The notes: generated by a model not told the origin, from the sequence alone. DNA of 64,000 bases from Streptomyces sp. TRM68416 (GCF_014596915.1 NZ_JACVWU010000013.1:1-64000), one strand, 5' to 3'. Positions 8,560 to 17,856 are shown, counted from the stretch's first letter. Translations and numbers: made by a program.

Positions 8560-9420
8560 TCATACGGTGTTCGCGTTCCTCTCGGCGGCCTCGACGACGT
8601 TGGCGAGCAACATCGCCCGGGTCATGGGGCCGACTCCCCCGGGCATGGGGGCGAGCCATCCGGCGACCTGGGCGGCGTCCGGGTGGATGTCGCCGACCAG
8701 GCCCTGGTCGGTGCGGGTGATGCCGACGTCCAGGACCGCGGCGCCGGGGCGCAGCATGTCCTTGGTGACCAGTGCGGGCGAGCCGGCGGCCGCGATGACG
8801 ATGTCGGCCTCGCGCACGTGCCAGGCCAGGCCCTTGGTGCCGGTGTGGCAGAGGGTGACGGTGGCGTTCTCGGAGCGGCGGGTGAGGAGCAGGCCGATCG
8901 GGCGTCCCACCGTGATGCCCCGGCCGATCACGCACACCCGTGCTCCGGCGAGCGGCACGTCGTGGCGCCGGAGCAGTTCCACGATGCCGCGCGGGGTGCA
9001 CGGCAGGGGTGCCTCCGCGCCCAGGACGAGCCGGCCGAGGTTGACGGGGTGCAGGCCGTCGGCGTCCTTGGCCGGGTCCATTCGTTCCAGTACGGCGCCC
9101 GCGTCCAGGTGGCGTGGGAGCGGGAGCTGGACGATGTAGCCGGTACAGGCCGGGTCGGCGTTCAGCTCGTCGATGACGTCCTCGACCTGCTCCTGGGAGG
9201 CGTCGGCGGGCAGCTCCCGGCGCAGGGAGGCGATGCCCACCTGGGCGCAGTCGCGGTGCTTGCCGGCGACGTAGGCGCGGGAGCCGGGGTCGTCGCCGAC
9301 CAGGACGGTGCCGAGGCCGGGCGGCCTTCCGACGCTGGCACTCAACTTGGCCACACGTTCGGCGAGTTCACGACGGATGACGGCGGCGGTCGCCTTCCCG
9401 TCAAGCACTTGGGCTGTCAC
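8560..9420 (-). CDS. folD: Bifunctional methylene-THF dehydrogenase / methenyl-THF cyclohydrolase
   Basis: 286 residues, the usual FolD length. The family signatures PGLGTVLVGDDPGSRAYVAGK (split around residue 40) and the NADP-binding RGITVGRPIGLLL are present. I chose GTG 9420 because AAGGAG lies seven bases upstream; the upstream in-frame extension is the intergenic repeat. It oxidises the 5,10-methylene-THF made by the dimethylglycine and sarcosine enzymes to 10-formyl-THF, the substrate of PurU at 18072. Its place inside the sox operon indicates catabolic rather than biosynthetic use. Confidence 0.94.
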   Translation of the reverse strand: MTAQVLDGKATAAVIRRELAERVAKLSASVGRPPGLGTVLVGDDPGSRAYVAGKHRDCAQVGIASLRRELPADASQEQVEDVIDELNADPACTGYIVQLPLPRHLDAGAVLERMDPAKDADGLHPVNLGRLVLGAEAPLPCTPRGIVELLRRHDVPLAGARVCVIGRGITVGRPIGLLLTRRSENATVTLCHTGTKGLAWHVREADIVIAAAGSPALVTKDMLRPGAAVLDVGITRTDQGLVGDIHPDAAQVAGWLAPMPGGVGPMTRAMLLANVVEAAERNANTV

Positions 9421-9446
9421 CGGGGTGCTCCTTCCCACGAGGCTGA

Positions 9447-9476
9447 GGCTGAGCGCCCCGGAAGGGGCGCGGGGCT
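9447..9476. repeat. Intergenic hairpin repeat between dimethylglycine dehydrogenase and folD
   Basis: GCGCCCC-TTC-CGGGGCGC on the minus strand, flanked by GCAGCCCC. It sits in the 147-bp gap inside the operon and shares its core with the repeat in the SoxDA linker. It could act as an mRNA processing or attenuation hairpin, which is inference. Confidence 0.5.
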
Positions 9477-9567
9477 GCATCTGTCAGCGGCTCCGCCGCG
9501 GGGCGCGACCGGCCACGACGAAACCGCAGGCGAACGCGGACACATCGCGGCACGGCCCTCGCAGCGC

Positions 9568-12006
9568 TCACCCACGAAGACGGGACATCGTCGGGTCGAA
9601 CAACGGCTCCTCGGCGACGACCGCCTCGACCCGCCGGTCGAAGTAGCCGATCCCCAGAGCCGTGCCGGGCACGGCGAGCTCGGCCGGGAGCCAGGCGTAG
9701 GCGATCCCCTTGCCGATCGTGTAGCCGTAGGCGGCGCTGGTGACGTAGCCGACCGGGCGGTCACCGTCGTACACGGGCTCCTTGCCCATCACGACCGACT
9801 GCGGATCGTCGATGGTGAGGCAGGTCAGCCTGCGCCGCACGCTCTCCTTGCGGAGCAACACCGCCGCCTTGCCGATGAAGTCGTCCTTGTCGAGCTTGAC
9901 GGCGAAGCCGACGCCGGCCTCGTAGGGGTCGTGCTCGTAGGTCATGTCGGTGCCGAAGGAGCGGTAACCCTTCTCCAGGCGGAGGCTGTTGAAGGCGCCG
10001 CGGCCCGCGATGACGCCGCCGAGGGGCTCGGCCGCCCGCCACAGGGTGTCCCACAGCTTCTGGCCCTGGTCGGCGGTGGTGTACAGCTCCCAGCCGAGTT
10101 CGCCGACGTAGCTCAGGCGCATCGCGGTGACGGGGACGGACCCTATGTAGGCGCGCTTGGCGCGGAAGTACTTCAGGCCCTCGCCCGAGAAGTCCTCGTC
10201 CGTCAGCGGCTGCAGGACCTTGCGGGCGAGCGGGCCCCACAGGCCGATGCAGCAGGTGCCGGGGGTGATGTCGCGGACCTGGACCGTGCCGTCGGCGGGC
10301 AGGTGGCGGGTGAGCCAGTCGAGGTCGAGGTTGCCGTTGGCGCCGACCTGGAAGAGGTCGCGGCCGAGGCGGGCGACGGTGATGTCGCTGCGGATGCCGC
10401 CGTCGTGGTCCAGCAGCAGGGTGTAGGTGACCGAGCCGACGGACTTGGCGACCTTGCCGGTGCACAGGCGCTCCAGGAAGGCGGCGGAGCCGGGCCCGCT
10501 GACCTCCAGGCGCTTGAGGGCCGTCATGTCGTACATCGCGACGGTCTCGCGGGTGGCCTGGGCCTCCGCGCCGACGATCGGCGACCAGAACTGCGCGGCC
10601 CATGCGTTGGGGGTCGGGATGTTGCGGCCTTCGACCAGCTTGGCGTTGGCCTCGTACCACTGGGGGCGCTCCCAGCCGTTCGCCTCCAGGAAGAAGGCGC
10701 CCAGCTCCCGCTGGCGGGTGTGGAAGGGGCTGGTGCGGATCGGGCGCGGGTCGCCGGAGGGCTGGAGGGGGTGGAGGATGTCGTAGACCTCGACGAAGTT
10801 CTGGCAGTCGCGGGCCAGGACGTACTCCGGGGACAGCTGGTGCGGCTCGAAGCGGTTGACGTCGCACTCGTGCAGGTCGAAGGACGAGCAGTGGCCGTCC
10901 ACCAGCCATTCGGCCATGGCCCGGCCCACCCCGGCGGAGTGGGTGACCCAGACGGCCTCGGCGACCCAGAAGCCCTTGACGTCCGGGGACTCGCCGAGGA
11001 GCGGGAAGTTGTCGGTGGTGAAGGAGAACAGGCCGTTGATGCCCTCCTCGATCTTCGCCTCCTGCGTCGCGGGGAGCAGGGACTGCGTCTCGGCCCAGGC
11101 GGGCTCGAAGTCCTCCTCGGTGAACTTCAGGACGGACGGCATCTCGGCGGCCTCGTCCACGGAGAGGATGTCGTCGGCGGAGATCGGCATCGGGCGGTGG
11201 CCGTAGTAGCCGATGCCGATGCCGTCGTAACGGTCGCGGTAGTAGAGGTCTGCGTCCTGGTGGCGCAGGATCGGGCGGACCGCTTCCTCGGTCTGGCCGG
11301 CGAGGGCCGGGACGGGGCCGGTCCAGGCGAGCTGGTGGGCCAGCGGGGTCAGGGGCAGGTTCATGCCGGCCATGCGGGCGATCCTCGGGCCCCAGATGCC
11401 GGCGCAGCACACCACGATGTCGGCCGCCAGGTCGCCCTGGTCGGTGCGGACGCCGGTCACCTCGCCGTCGGTCGTGAGGATGTCGAGTACCTCGTGGCGG
11501 GCCAGGAAGGTCACGCCGCGCTCGGTGGCCCGGCGGATCTGTGCCTCGACGGCGAGGACGGCCTTGGCGAGGCCGTCGGTCGGGACCAGGAGGCCGCCGA
11601 GGACCTTGTCGCGGTCGACCAGCGGGTGCCGCTCGACGCACTCGTCGGCGGTCAGCAGGCGGGACTCGATGCCCCAGGCGGTGATCCAGCCGTGGCGGCG
11701 GTGCAGTTCGGCGAGACGTTCCGGGGTGGTCGCCACTTCCAGGCCGCCCACCTGGAGGAAGCAGGGCTTGCCGTCGACGTCGAGGGAGCAGAACTTCTCG
11801 ACGGTGTAGCGGGCCAGCTCGGTCATGGTCTTGGAGGAGTTCGTCTGGAAGACCAGGCCCGGGGCGTGCGAGGTGGAGCCCCCGGTGGCGGGGAGCGGGC
11901 CCTGGTCGACCACGGTCACTTGGGTCCAGCCGCGCGCGGAGATCTCGTCCGCGAGGGCCGCTCCCACGACACCCGCTCCGATGATGACCACTCGGGGTCC
12001 CGCCAT
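9568..12006 (-). CDS. Dimethylglycine dehydrogenase/oxidase (FAD + GcvT-type folate domain)
   Basis: 812 residues. The N-terminal FAD-binding fold (VVIIGAGVVGAALADE, residues about 5-20) with a DAO domain reaches about residue 370. A middle DMGDH domain and a C-terminal GcvT/aminomethyltransferase domain (TYEHDPYEAGVGFAVKLDK region) follow. The two-domain layout matches dimethylglycine oxidase, which oxidises dimethylglycine to sarcosine and passes the methyl carbon to tetrahydrofolate. ATG 12006 follows GGAGGTG. It is the first gene of the operon continuing with folD, soxB, soxDA and soxG. The composite operator 12025-12060 lies directly upstream. Whether the electron acceptor is O2 or another carrier cannot be told from sequence. 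Confidence 0.92.
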   Translation of the reverse strand: MAGPRVVIIGAGVVGAALADEISARGWTQVTVVDQGPLPATGGSTSHAPGLVFQTNSSKTMTELARYTVEKFCSLDVDGKPCFLQVGGLEVATTPERLAELHRRHGWITAWGIESRLLTADECVERHPLVDRDKVLGGLLVPTDGLAKAVLAVEAQIRRATERGVTFLARHEVLDILTTDGEVTGVRTDQGDLAADIVVCCAGIWGPRIARMAGMNLPLTPLAHQLAWTGPVPALAGQTEEAVRPILRHQDADLYYRDRYDGIGIGYYGHRPMPISADDILSVDEAAEMPSVLKFTEEDFEPAWAETQSLLPATQEAKIEEGINGLFSFTTDNFPLLGESPDVKGFWVAEAVWVTHSAGVGRAMAEWLVDGHCSSFDLHECDVNRFEPHQLSPEYVLARDCQNFVEVYDILHPLQPSGDPRPIRTSPFHTRQRELGAFFLEANGWERPQWYEANAKLVEGRNIPTPNAWAAQFWSPIVGAEAQATRETVAMYDMTALKRLEVSGPGSAAFLERLCTGKVAKSVGSVTYTLLLDHDGGIRSDITVARLGRDLFQVGANGNLDLDWLTRHLPADGTVQVRDITPGTCCIGLWGPLARKVLQPLTDEDFSGEGLKYFRAKRAYIGSVPVTAMRLSYVGELGWELYTTADQGQKLWDTLWRAAEPLGGVIAGRGAFNSLRLEKGYRSFGTDMTYEHDPYEAGVGFAVKLDKDDFIGKAAVLLRKESVRRRLTCLTIDDPQSVVMGKEPVYDGDRPVGYVTSAAYGYTIGKGIAYAWLPAELAVPGTALGIGYFDRRVEAVVAEEPLFDPTMSRLRG

Positions 12007-12024
12007 CGCCGCACCTCCGGTTGA

Positions 12025-12060
12025 GTTGCTTTCTGCGCAACGTGATTCAGGTTGCGCAAC
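12025..12060 (-). promoter_or_regulatory. 36-bp composite operator of the dimethylglycine/sarcosine operon
   Basis: Two 17-bp sites: GTTGCTTTCTGCGCAAC (12025-12041) and GATTCAGGTTGCGCAAC (12044-12060), offset 19 bp. The second also contains the perfect 10-mer palindrome GTTGCGCAAC. The element begins 18 bp upstream of the start codon, so a bound regulator would cover the promoter and leader. Confidence 0.8.
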
Positions 12061-12129
12061 TCAATGTGCCTGCCGTGCGAGTGGGTGTCAAGGGGTCCGT
12101 GACGTCGGAAAACAGCCCGAAACACGGCA

Positions 12130-12174
12130 ATGCCCGGTGGGCGGTGCACGTCCGTGCGCACCGCCCACCGGGCA
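12130..12174. terminator. Terminator after the betaine ABC transporter operon
   Basis: ATGCCCGGTGGGCGGTGC (12130-12147) pairs perfectly with 12157-12174 across a nine-base loop. The 18-bp stem lies downstream of the substrate-binding protein gene on the minus strand and separates it from the dimethylglycine operon. Confidence 0.8.
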
Positions 12175-12197
12175 TGTGTGAAGGGGTTGCTCAACCC

Positions 12198-12312
12198 AGG
12201 GTGAAGGTCCTACCTGATCCAGCGTGAAGGGCCTTCTCGATCCAGGGCGAAGGGCCTACTCGATCCAGCGTGAGGGCCCTACTCAATCCAGCGTGAAGGG
12301 CCTACTTGATCC
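12198..12312. repeat. Five 23-bp tandem repeats including the stop codon of the betaine-binding protein gene
   Basis: Units at 12198, 12221, 12244, 12267 and 12290 follow the plus-strand consensus AGCGTGAAGGGCCTACTCGA plus TCC, with one to six differences each. The unit at 12290 contains the last codons and TAG stop of the upstream gene; the others lie in its 3' untranslated region. No gene is in this stretch. Confidence 0.85.
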
Positions 12313-13264
12313 AGGCCTCCACCTTGTCGCGGTTGGCCTCGACCCACTTCTTCGCGGCCGCCTCGGGCTTCATCCGGTCCACCGCGATGTACTTGGCCAC
12401 GACGTTCTGGTCGTCGTTGGTCCAGGTGAAGTTCTTCACCAGGTCATAGGCCGGGCTGCCCGACTCGGCGAACTTCTTGCTGACGATCTTGTCCAGCTTG
12501 TACACGGGGTAGTCGCAGGCGACCTTCTCCGCGTCGGCGTCGCACCCGTCCTCGTACTCGGGCAGCTTCACCTTCTTCAGCGGTACCTCGGACATGAACC
12601 ACTGCGGCTCGTAGAAGTAGCCGATCGCCCATTCCTTGTCCTTCTCCGCCTTGCGGAAGGCCTGGATGAGCGCGGTCTCGCTGCCCGCGTACACGACCTT
12701 GTAGTCCAGCTCGAGGTTCTTCACCAAGGCCTCGTCGTTGGTGACGAACGACGGGTCGCCGTCGAGGAGCTGGCCCTTGCCGCCGGACTCGGACGTCTTG
12801 AACTTCGCCGCGTACTTGTTGAGGTTGTTCCAGTCGAGGATGTCCGGGTGCTCCTCGGCCAGCCACGGCGGCACGTACCAGCCGATGAGGCCTTCGTTGC
12901 CGGTGGGGCCCGCGTCGACGGCGGTCTTCTGGTCGGTGATGTACTTCTTCTTCAGGTCGTCGTGGCCCCAGTTCTCCACGACCGCGTCGACCTCGCCCGT
13001 GCCGAATCCCTGCCAGGCGATCTCTTCCTTCAGGTCCTTCTTGTTGACCTTGCAGCCGAGATCGTGCTCGGCGACGTAGGCGATGACCGCCGCGTTGGCC
13101 TCGTACCCCACCCACGGGTTGACCGCGAGGTTGAAGGTGCCGCACTTGCCCGACTCGCCCGAGCCGCCGGCACTGTCGTCACCGACCTTCGCCCCGCCGC
13201 AGGCCGTGAGGGTGAGGCCGAGGATCGCTGTGCCGGCCGCGCAGGCCCGCCAGTGTCTTGCCAT
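12302..13264 (-). CDS. Glycine betaine/proline betaine ABC transporter substrate-binding lipoprotein (OpuAC/ProX-like)
   Basis: 320 residues. It has a signal peptide with lipobox LTAC ending near residue 22, then an OpuAC-type domain (FNLAVNPWVGYEANAAVIAYV, split; WQGFGTGEVDAVVENWG). The abundant Trp residues (for example in NPWVGY, ENWG, IGWYVPPW, EPQW) fit the aromatic cage that holds the quaternary ammonium of betaines. Lipid anchoring outside the membrane is expected. It is the last gene of an operon with the aldehyde dehydrogenase, ATPase and permease, 13 bp behind the permease. Its stop codon lies within a 23-bp tandem repeat. Confidence 0.93.
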   Translation of the reverse strand: MARHWRACAAGTAILGLTLTACGGAKVGDDSAGGSGESGKCGTFNLAVNPWVGYEANAAVIAYVAEHDLGCKVNKKDLKEEIAWQGFGTGEVDAVVENWGHDDLKKKYITDQKTAVDAGPTGNEGLIGWYVPPWLAEEHPDILDWNNLNKYAAKFKTSESGGKGQLLDGDPSFVTNDEALVKNLELDYKVVYAGSETALIQAFRKAEKDKEWAIGYFYEPQWFMSEVPLKKVKLPEYEDGCDADAEKVACDYPVYKLDKIVSKKFAESGSPAYDLVKNFTWTNDDQNVVAKYIAVDRMKPEAAAKKWVEANRDKVEAWIK

Positions 13265-13277
13265 GGTGTGGTGCTCC

Positions 13278-15281
13278 TTATGCGCCGGCGCGGCGAGCCG
13301 CTGCCTGAGTGATCCGGTCGAACATGACTCCGAGAAGGACGATGGCGAGCCCGGCGGCCAGCCCCTTCCCGTACAGCTGTCCCTGCGAGAAGCCGGCCAC
13401 GACGTCGTAGCCGAGGGCGCCCGCGCCCACCAGGCCGCCCACCACGACCATCGACAGCACGTAGATCAGGCCCTGGTTGGTGGCGAGCGTCAGGGCGCCG
13501 CGCGCCATCGGCAGCTGGACCTTGGTGATGATCTGCCAGGTGTTGCACCCGGCGGAGGTGGCCGCCTCCACGGTGGTGGCGGGGACGTTCCGTATCCCGT
13601 CCGCGACGATCTTGATGGCGACGGGCGCCGCGTAGACGACGGCGGCGACGATCGCCGTGAAGCGGGTGGCGCCGAACAGCGCCAGGAACGGGACGAGATA
13701 GACGAACGGCGGCATGACCTGGGCCGCGTCCAGGGTGGGCCGCAGCAGCCGGTCCACGAGCGCGCTGCGTCCCATCCACACCCCGAAGGCGATCCCGAGC
13801 AGCATCACCAGCACGGTGGCGACCAGGGTCGACGCCATCGTGGTCATGCTGTCCGACCACAGGCCGGTGCCGACCAGCAGGCCCACGCACACCACCGTGG
13901 TCAGTCCGGCGCGCCGGCCGCCGAGGACGGTGCCGAGCGCGACCAGGACCGCGCCGACGAGCCACCACGGGGAGTCGGTGAGCAGGGTCTGGAACGGGTT
14001 GAGCAGCCCGTTGGTGAGGGCGTCGCGGAAGGCGTTGGTGAGGCCCGACAGGTTGTCCTGCGCCCAGGTGGTCACGGAGTCGGCACCGCGCGCGACGGCG
14101 CTGCCGGTGTCCCCCTCGCCGGGGAACTCCGCCGCCCACACATAGGTGTGGGAGAGGTAGACCAGCACGGCGGTGACCGCGGCGCCCGCGCCCAGCAGCG
14201 GACGCCGCCAGGCCAGGAAACGGTTCTTCGAACGCCGGGCCGCCTCCTCGCGTCCGCTCGCCGCGGTGGTCACCCGGTCCAGCACGATGGCCATGACGAC
14301 GATGGCCAGGCCCGCGTTGAAGGCCGTCCCGACGTCGAGGGACTGCAGTGCCTGGATGACCGTCTTGCCGAGGCCGGGGGCGTCGATCAGGGCGGCGATG
14401 GTCACCATGGCCAGGGCGGCCATGATGGTCTGGTTGACGCCCATCACCAGGGTCCGCCGGGACATCGGCAGCAGGACCTTGGTGAGGGACTGCCGTCGGG
14501 TGGCGCCCAGCGATTCGGCCGCCTCGACGGTCGTCCTGGGTACGGAGCGGATGGCGTGCGCGGTGATGCGGATCGTCGGGGGCGCCGCGTAGATCAGGGT
14601 GGCGATGGTGGCGGAGGCCGGGCCGATGAGGAAGAAGAGGGTGAGCGGGGCCAGATAGACGAAGGTCGGCATCGTCTGCATGAAGTCCAGGAAGGGCGTC
14701 ACGATCCGGTTGAACCGGTCGGACAACCCCGCCCACACGCCCAGCGGGATCGCGAACAGCAGTGCCACGAGGACGGCCGAGACGGTCAGCGCCAGGGTGT
14801 CCATGCTCTCCTGCCACAGGCCCTGCAGGCCGAGGAAGGTGAAGCCGGCCACCGCCAGCAGCGCGACCCGCCAGTTGCCCACGGCCCAGGAGACATAGCC
14901 GGCGATGCCGACGACGCCGAGCCACCCGATCTGCGGGAGGGGCCGGCCGGCGGAGGGCTGCGAGATCAGCTCCTGCACGAAGGTCACCACGGAGTCGATG
15001 ACCAGGCGGATCTCGTTGAAGAAGTACAGGAAGAGCGGGTTGGAGTTGCGGTTGGCGCCGATGGAGTCGTTGACGTCGTTGAACCACCGGTGCAGATCGG
15101 TGAGGTCGGCGGCGGCCAGGGCGAGGGTCTGCTTGCCGCGCAGCAGGGCGAAGAGCAGCAGCCAGCCGACGAGGATGGCGGCGACGACCATGGACCGGCC
15201 GACCTTGCGCGGGGTTCTGGCGGGCGCGGCCGGTTTCTCGACGGGTTCGGTCTGCTCCGGTTTCTCCATCACGGCGGTCAT
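13278..15281 (-). CDS. Betaine ABC transporter permease with two fused permease domains
   Basis: 667 residues, about twice the usual ProW/OpuAB length. Two MetI-like domains each carry an EAA loop: VEAAESLGATRRQSLTKVLL in the first half and VEAATSAGCNTWQIITKVQL in the second, with about a dozen membrane segments overall. One chain therefore supplies both halves of the channel that usually form as a homodimer. The start ATG 15281 overlaps the ATPase stop (TGATG). Longer in-frame upstream sequence is inside the ATPase gene and is not used. Confidence 0.93.
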   Translation of the reverse strand: MTAVMEKPEQTEPVEKPAAPARTPRKVGRSMVVAAILVGWLLLFALLRGKQTLALAAADLTDLHRWFNDVNDSIGANRNSNPLFLYFFNEIRLVIDSVVTFVQELISQPSAGRPLPQIGWLGVVGIAGYVSWAVGNWRVALLAVAGFTFLGLQGLWQESMDTLALTVSAVLVALLFAIPLGVWAGLSDRFNRIVTPFLDFMQTMPTFVYLAPLTLFFLIGPASATIATLIYAAPPTIRITAHAIRSVPRTTVEAAESLGATRRQSLTKVLLPMSRRTLVMGVNQTIMAALAMVTIAALIDAPGLGKTVIQALQSLDVGTAFNAGLAIVVMAIVLDRVTTAASGREEAARRSKNRFLAWRRPLLGAGAAVTAVLVYLSHTYVWAAEFPGEGDTGSAVARGADSVTTWAQDNLSGLTNAFRDALTNGLLNPFQTLLTDSPWWLVGAVLVALGTVLGGRRAGLTTVVCVGLLVGTGLWSDSMTTMASTLVATVLVMLLGIAFGVWMGRSALVDRLLRPTLDAAQVMPPFVYLVPFLALFGATRFTAIVAAVVYAAPVAIKIVADGIRNVPATTVEAATSAGCNTWQIITKVQLPMARGALTLATNQGLIYVLSMVVVGGLVGAGALGYDVVAGFSQGQLYGKGLAAGLAIVLLGVMFDRITQAAARRAGA

Positions 15282-16366
15282 CAGGCGCCGCCTTCCTGCC
15301 CGGCGACCACCGCGAGGATCTCCTCGTCCCCGACGATGCCGAGCAGCTTGCCGTTCTCGACGACCTTGACCGGCTTGTCGGCCGCGAGCACCGCCCGGGT
15401 GGCCTCCTTCACCACGACGTCCGGGCCCAGCTCGGGGCCGTCCAGGGCATCGTCGTCGGCGGGCGGGCGCATGATCCACCGCAGGGTCAGTACGTCACCG
15501 CGCGGCACGTCCTTGACGAACTCGCGCACGTAGTCGTCCTGCGGGGCGCCCACGAGTTCGTCGCCGGTGCCGCACTGGACCATCTTGCCGTCGCGCATGA
15601 TGAGGATGCGGTCGCCCAGTTTGAGGGCCTCGGAGAGGTCGTGGGTGATGAACACCATGGTCTTGCCGACCTCGCGGTGCAGCCGGATGACCTCGTTCTG
15701 CATGTCGCGCCGGATCAGCGGGTCGAGCGCGGAGAAGGGCTCGTCGAAGAAGAGCACGTCCGGGTCGCCGGCCAGCGCCCGGGCGAGGCCGACGCGCTGC
15801 TGCATGCCGCCGGACAGCTGGTCGGGGAAGGAGTTCTCGTAGCCCGCGAGCCCGACCAGCTCGACGACCTCCTGGGCGCGCCTGGTCCGCTCGGCCCTGC
15901 TCATGCCGCGGATCTCCAGCCCGAACGCCACGTTCTCGACGACGCGGCGGTGGGGCAGGAGACCGAAGTGCTGGAAGACCATGGAGAACTTGCGGCGGCG
16001 CAGCTCACGCAGGCGCTTGTCGTCCGCCTTGCGGATGTCCTCGCCCTCGAAGACGACCTCGCCGGCGGTGGGTTCGATCAGCCGGGTCAGACAGCGCACC
16101 AGCGTGGACTTGCCTGAGCCGGACAGGCCCATGACGACGAAGACCTCGCCGGGCGAGACGTCGAAGTGGACGTCGCGTACGGCCGCGGTGCATCCGGTGC
16201 GGTCCATCAGCTCGCGACGGGTGAGCCCGCACAACTCCTCGGAGTCCGGGACCTGTTCGGCCTTCGGTCCGAACACCTTCCACAGCCTGCGCACGGAGAT
16301 GACGGGGGTGGTGCCCGAGTCCTGGGACGTGCCGCGCCGCTGCGGCACCTCGGTCTGTGTGGTCAC
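15281..16366 (-). CDS. Betaine ABC transporter ATP-binding protein (OpuAA/ProV-like, with CBS-type tail)
   Basis: 361 residues. Walker A GLSGSGKST, signature LSGGMQQRVGLARAL and Walker B DVLFFDEPFSALD are all present. The insertion CGLTRRELMDRTGCTAAVRD before Walker A and the C-terminal regulatory region (about residues 290-361) match ProV/OpuAA, whose tail senses ionic strength in characterised members. GTG 16366 was chosen because AAGAAGG lies six bases upstream. It is 20 bp behind the aldehyde dehydrogenase stop and overlaps the permease start, so the operon order is betB, ATPase, permease, binding protein. Confidence 0.94.
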   Translation of the reverse strand: MTTQTEVPQRRGTSQDSGTTPVISVRRLWKVFGPKAEQVPDSEELCGLTRRELMDRTGCTAAVRDVHFDVSPGEVFVVMGLSGSGKSTLVRCLTRLIEPTAGEVVFEGEDIRKADDKRLRELRRRKFSMVFQHFGLLPHRRVVENVAFGLEIRGMSRAERTRRAQEVVELVGLAGYENSFPDQLSGGMQQRVGLARALAGDPDVLFFDEPFSALDPLIRRDMQNEVIRLHREVGKTMVFITHDLSEALKLGDRILIMRDGKMVQCGTGDELVGAPQDDYVREFVKDVPRGDVLTLRWIMRPPADDDALDGPELGPDVVVKEATRAVLAADKPVKVVENGKLLGIVGDEEILAVVAGQEGGA

Positions 16367-16386
16367 GTTCGACCTTCTTTCGGCGT

Positions 16387-17856
16387 TCAGCCGCGGAACC
16401 AGTGCTGCGGCCGGGGTCGGATGTTCTGCCAGATGTGCTTGGGCTCCCGGTACTCGTTCAGGCCGGTCGGTCCCAGCTCGCGGCCCACGCCCGAATGCCC
16501 GAAACCACCCCATTCCGCTTGCGGCACGTACGGGTGGTAGTCATTGATCCACACAGTGCCGTGGCGCAGTCGCCGGGCGACCCGCTGGGCCTTGCCGCCG
16601 TCCTGTGTCCAGACGGCTCCGGCGAGCCCGTACTCGGTGTCGTTGGCGATGCGTACGGCGTCGTCCTCGTCGGTGAAGCGCTCCACGGTGAGCACGGGTC
16701 CGAACGACTCCTCGTGCACGACCCGCATGTCCTGTCGGCACTCGTCGAGCACGGTCGGCAGATAGAAGTGGCCCTGTCCCAGGGCGGGGTCGTCGGGGCG
16801 TGCGCCGCCGCAGCGCAGTACGGCGCCCTCGGCGAGGCCGGCCGCGACGTACGCCTCGACCTTGGCCAGGTGCTGTGCGGAGATCAGCGCCCCGGTCTCG
16901 GCCTCGGGGTCGAAGGGGCCGCCGAGCCGGATCCGCCGGGCGCGGCGGACGACCTCGTCGACGAAGCGGTCGTGCAGGGAGTCCTCGACGATCAGCCGGG
17001 CGCCGGCCGAGCAGACCTGCCCGGAATGCAGGAAGACGGCCGTGAGGGCGAAGTCCACGGCCGCCTCGAAGTCGGCGTCGGCGAAGACCACGTTGGGGTT
17101 CTTGCCGCCGAGTTCCAGCGCCACCTTCTTCACGGTCGCGGCGGCGGTGGCCATGATGCGCTTGCCGGTCTCCACGCCGCCGGTGAAGGAGACCAGGTCG
17201 ACGCGCGGGTCCTCGGAGAGCGGCGCGCCCGCCTCGGGCCCGGCGCCCAGCACGAGGTTGGCGGCGCCGGCCGGGAGTCCGGCCTCCTCCAGCGCCTTCA
17301 TCAGCAGGATCGAGGTGGAGGGGGTGAGCTCGCTGGGCTTGAGGACGATCGTGTTTCCGGCGAGGAGCGCCGGGGCGACCTTCCAACTGGCCTGAAGCAA
17401 GGGGTAGTTCCAGGGGGTGATGAGCCCGCACACGCCGACCGGCTCGTACACCACGCGGCTTACGGCGTCGTCGCGCCCGGTGTCGATCACCCGTCCGGCG
17501 TCGGTGCCGCCGAGGCCGCCGTAGTAGCGGAAGCAGGAGACGACGTCGGCGATGTCGTACTCGCTCTCCACCAGCCGTTTGCCGGTGTCCAGGGACTCCG
17601 CGCGGGCGAACTCCTTGGCGTCGCGCTCGATGATGTCGGCGGTGCGCAGCAGCAGTTCGCCCCGCTGCCGCTCGGGGGTGCCCGGCCAGGGCCCCTCGTC
17701 GAAGGCCCGGCGGGCGGCGGAGATCGCCGCCTCGGTGTCGGCGCGCGTCGCTTCCGATACGGTCGTGACAGACCTCCCGTCGGCGGGACATCGGATCTCC
17801 CGGTACCCGCCGGCCACCGGGTTGCGCCATGCGCCGTCCACGTACAGGTCTGCCAC
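16387..17856 (-). CDS. betB: Betaine aldehyde dehydrogenase-like NAD(P)-dependent aldehyde dehydrogenase
   Basis: 489 residues, normal for the family. The catalytic Glu lies in ALELGGKNP and the catalytic Cys in SGQVCSAGARL; the NAD-binding and oligomerisation segments are complete. I chose GTG 17856 because GGAAAGG lies eight bases upstream; the upstream in-frame ATG falls inside the operator. It would oxidise betaine aldehyde from the choline dehydrogenase at 20712 to glycine betaine. It heads the operon with the betaine ABC importer, so osmolyte import and choline oxidation are made together. Confidence 0.9.
   Translation of the reverse strand: MADLYVDGAWRNPVAGGYREIRCPADGRSVTTVSEATRADTEAAISAARRAFDEGPWPGTPERQRGELLLRTADIIERDAKEFARAESLDTGKRLVESEYDIADVVSCFRYYGGLGGTDAGRVIDTGRDDAVSRVVYEPVGVCGLITPWNYPLLQASWKVAPALLAGNTIVLKPSELTPSTSILLMKALEEAGLPAGAANLVLGAGPEAGAPLSEDPRVDLVSFTGGVETGKRIMATAAATVKKVALELGGKNPNVVFADADFEAAVDFALTAVFLHSGQVCSAGARLIVEDSLHDRFVDEVVRRARRIRLGGPFDPEAETGALISAQHLAKVEAYVAAGLAEGAVLRCGGARPDDPALGQGHFYLPTVLDECRQDMRVVHEESFGPVLTVERFTDEDDAVRIANDTEYGLAGAVWTQDGGKAQRVARRLRHGTVWINDYHPYVPQAEWGGFGHSGVGRELGPTGLNEYREPKHIWQNIRPRPQHWFRG

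Noticed and set aside
8416..12024. 1202-residue plus-strand frame across folD and the dimethylglycine dehydrogenase gene
   Set aside because: Antisense shadow of folD and dimethylglycine dehydrogenase, without ribosome binding site or recognisable domain.
12198..12312. CRISPR array
   Set aside because: Units are directly adjacent with no spacers and no cas genes nearby.
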